From assembly GCA_023212695.1 (NCBI GenBank), contig JALCCG010000189.1, positions 1 to 41,815 of the forward strand: a stretch of DNA of 41,815 nucleotides, written 5' to 3'. The DNA comes from Sporisorium sorghi (Eukaryota > Basidiomycota > Ustilaginomycetes > Ustilaginales > Ustilaginaceae). A model generated the notes under the pieces. That model saw nothing but the letters and a program-made list of their open reading frames with translations. It had not been told where the DNA came from and did no database searches. This document shows, one piece after another, positions 41,744 to 41,815 of this stretch (position 1 is the stretch's first letter; each line of letters begins with the position of its first letter). The translations under genes and the position numbers were made by a program.

Positions 41744-41815
41744 AAAAACCCGGGCGCGGGGGTCGAGGCCGGGGGGGGGGGGGGGGGGGGGGGAAAGGGG
41801 GGGGGGGGGGGTGAA
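41682..41815. repeat. Terminal A61 and poly-G low-complexity end
   Basis: Sixty-one A residues (41682-41742), then C and A5, a short GC-rich linker, G23 (41771-41793), AAA, G15 (41797-41811) and TGAA. No such G runs occur elsewhere in the window. It looks like a sequencing or assembly artefact at a contig end rather than biology. Confidence 0.75.

Overview
The window looks like a piece of a smut-type basidiomycete genome (Ustilaginomycotina; inferred, not proven). It is a compact nuclear fungal locus with intron-poor genes, short GT..AG introns of about 76-164 nt, long low-complexity protein tails and many AG/CT, CGT and A/T simple repeats. The gene content is conserved eukaryotic housekeeping, plus a plant-type plasma-membrane H+-ATPase and two secreted proteins of kinds common in plant-associated fungi. 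I read 13 protein-coding genes and one intron-containing tRNA.

Layout, left to right. Positions 1-841 are an AT-richer island with short repeats. A mitochondrial TPR protein (+) follows, convergent with a MYST histone acetyltransferase (-). Next on the minus strand come a Crg1/Tmt1-type methyltransferase, a secreted CAP/PR-1-like protein and the H+-ATPase. About 5.2 kb without a recognisable gene separates the ATPase from MDM34 (-, ERMES tether), which is divergent from an Hlj1/DNAJB12-type ER J-protein (+). RAD6 (+) comes next, then mitochondrial HSP70 (-, three exons), a tRNA-Ile(UAU) (-), TOM20 (-) divergent from BMT2 (+, 25S rRNA methyltransferase), ETF-ubiquinone oxidoreductase (-) and a secreted double-psi beta-barrel protein (-). 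The last 5.3 kb has no gene I can support and ends in homopolymer sequence that resembles a contig end.

Five of the 13 proteins act in mitochondria (Mgr3-like TPR protein, Mdm34, mtHsp70, Tom20, ETF-QO). Tom20 and mtHsp70 are the entry receptor and the matrix motor of the same import pathway. RAD6 and the MYST enzyme act on chromatin. The ATPase and the two secreted proteins face the cell exterior.

I found no clear undescribed multi-gene system. The best leads are molecular oddities within known families: a MYST catalytic domain split by about 175 residues with an altered acetyl-CoA motif, a plant-type H+-ATPase lacking the KGAP motif, a CAP protein ending in a CAPE-like peptide, a duplicated and decayed DPBB domain, a RAD6 first coding exon consisting only of ATG, an unusual tRNA-Ile intron boundary, and a both-strand CTGTATCA motif cluster at the left edge.
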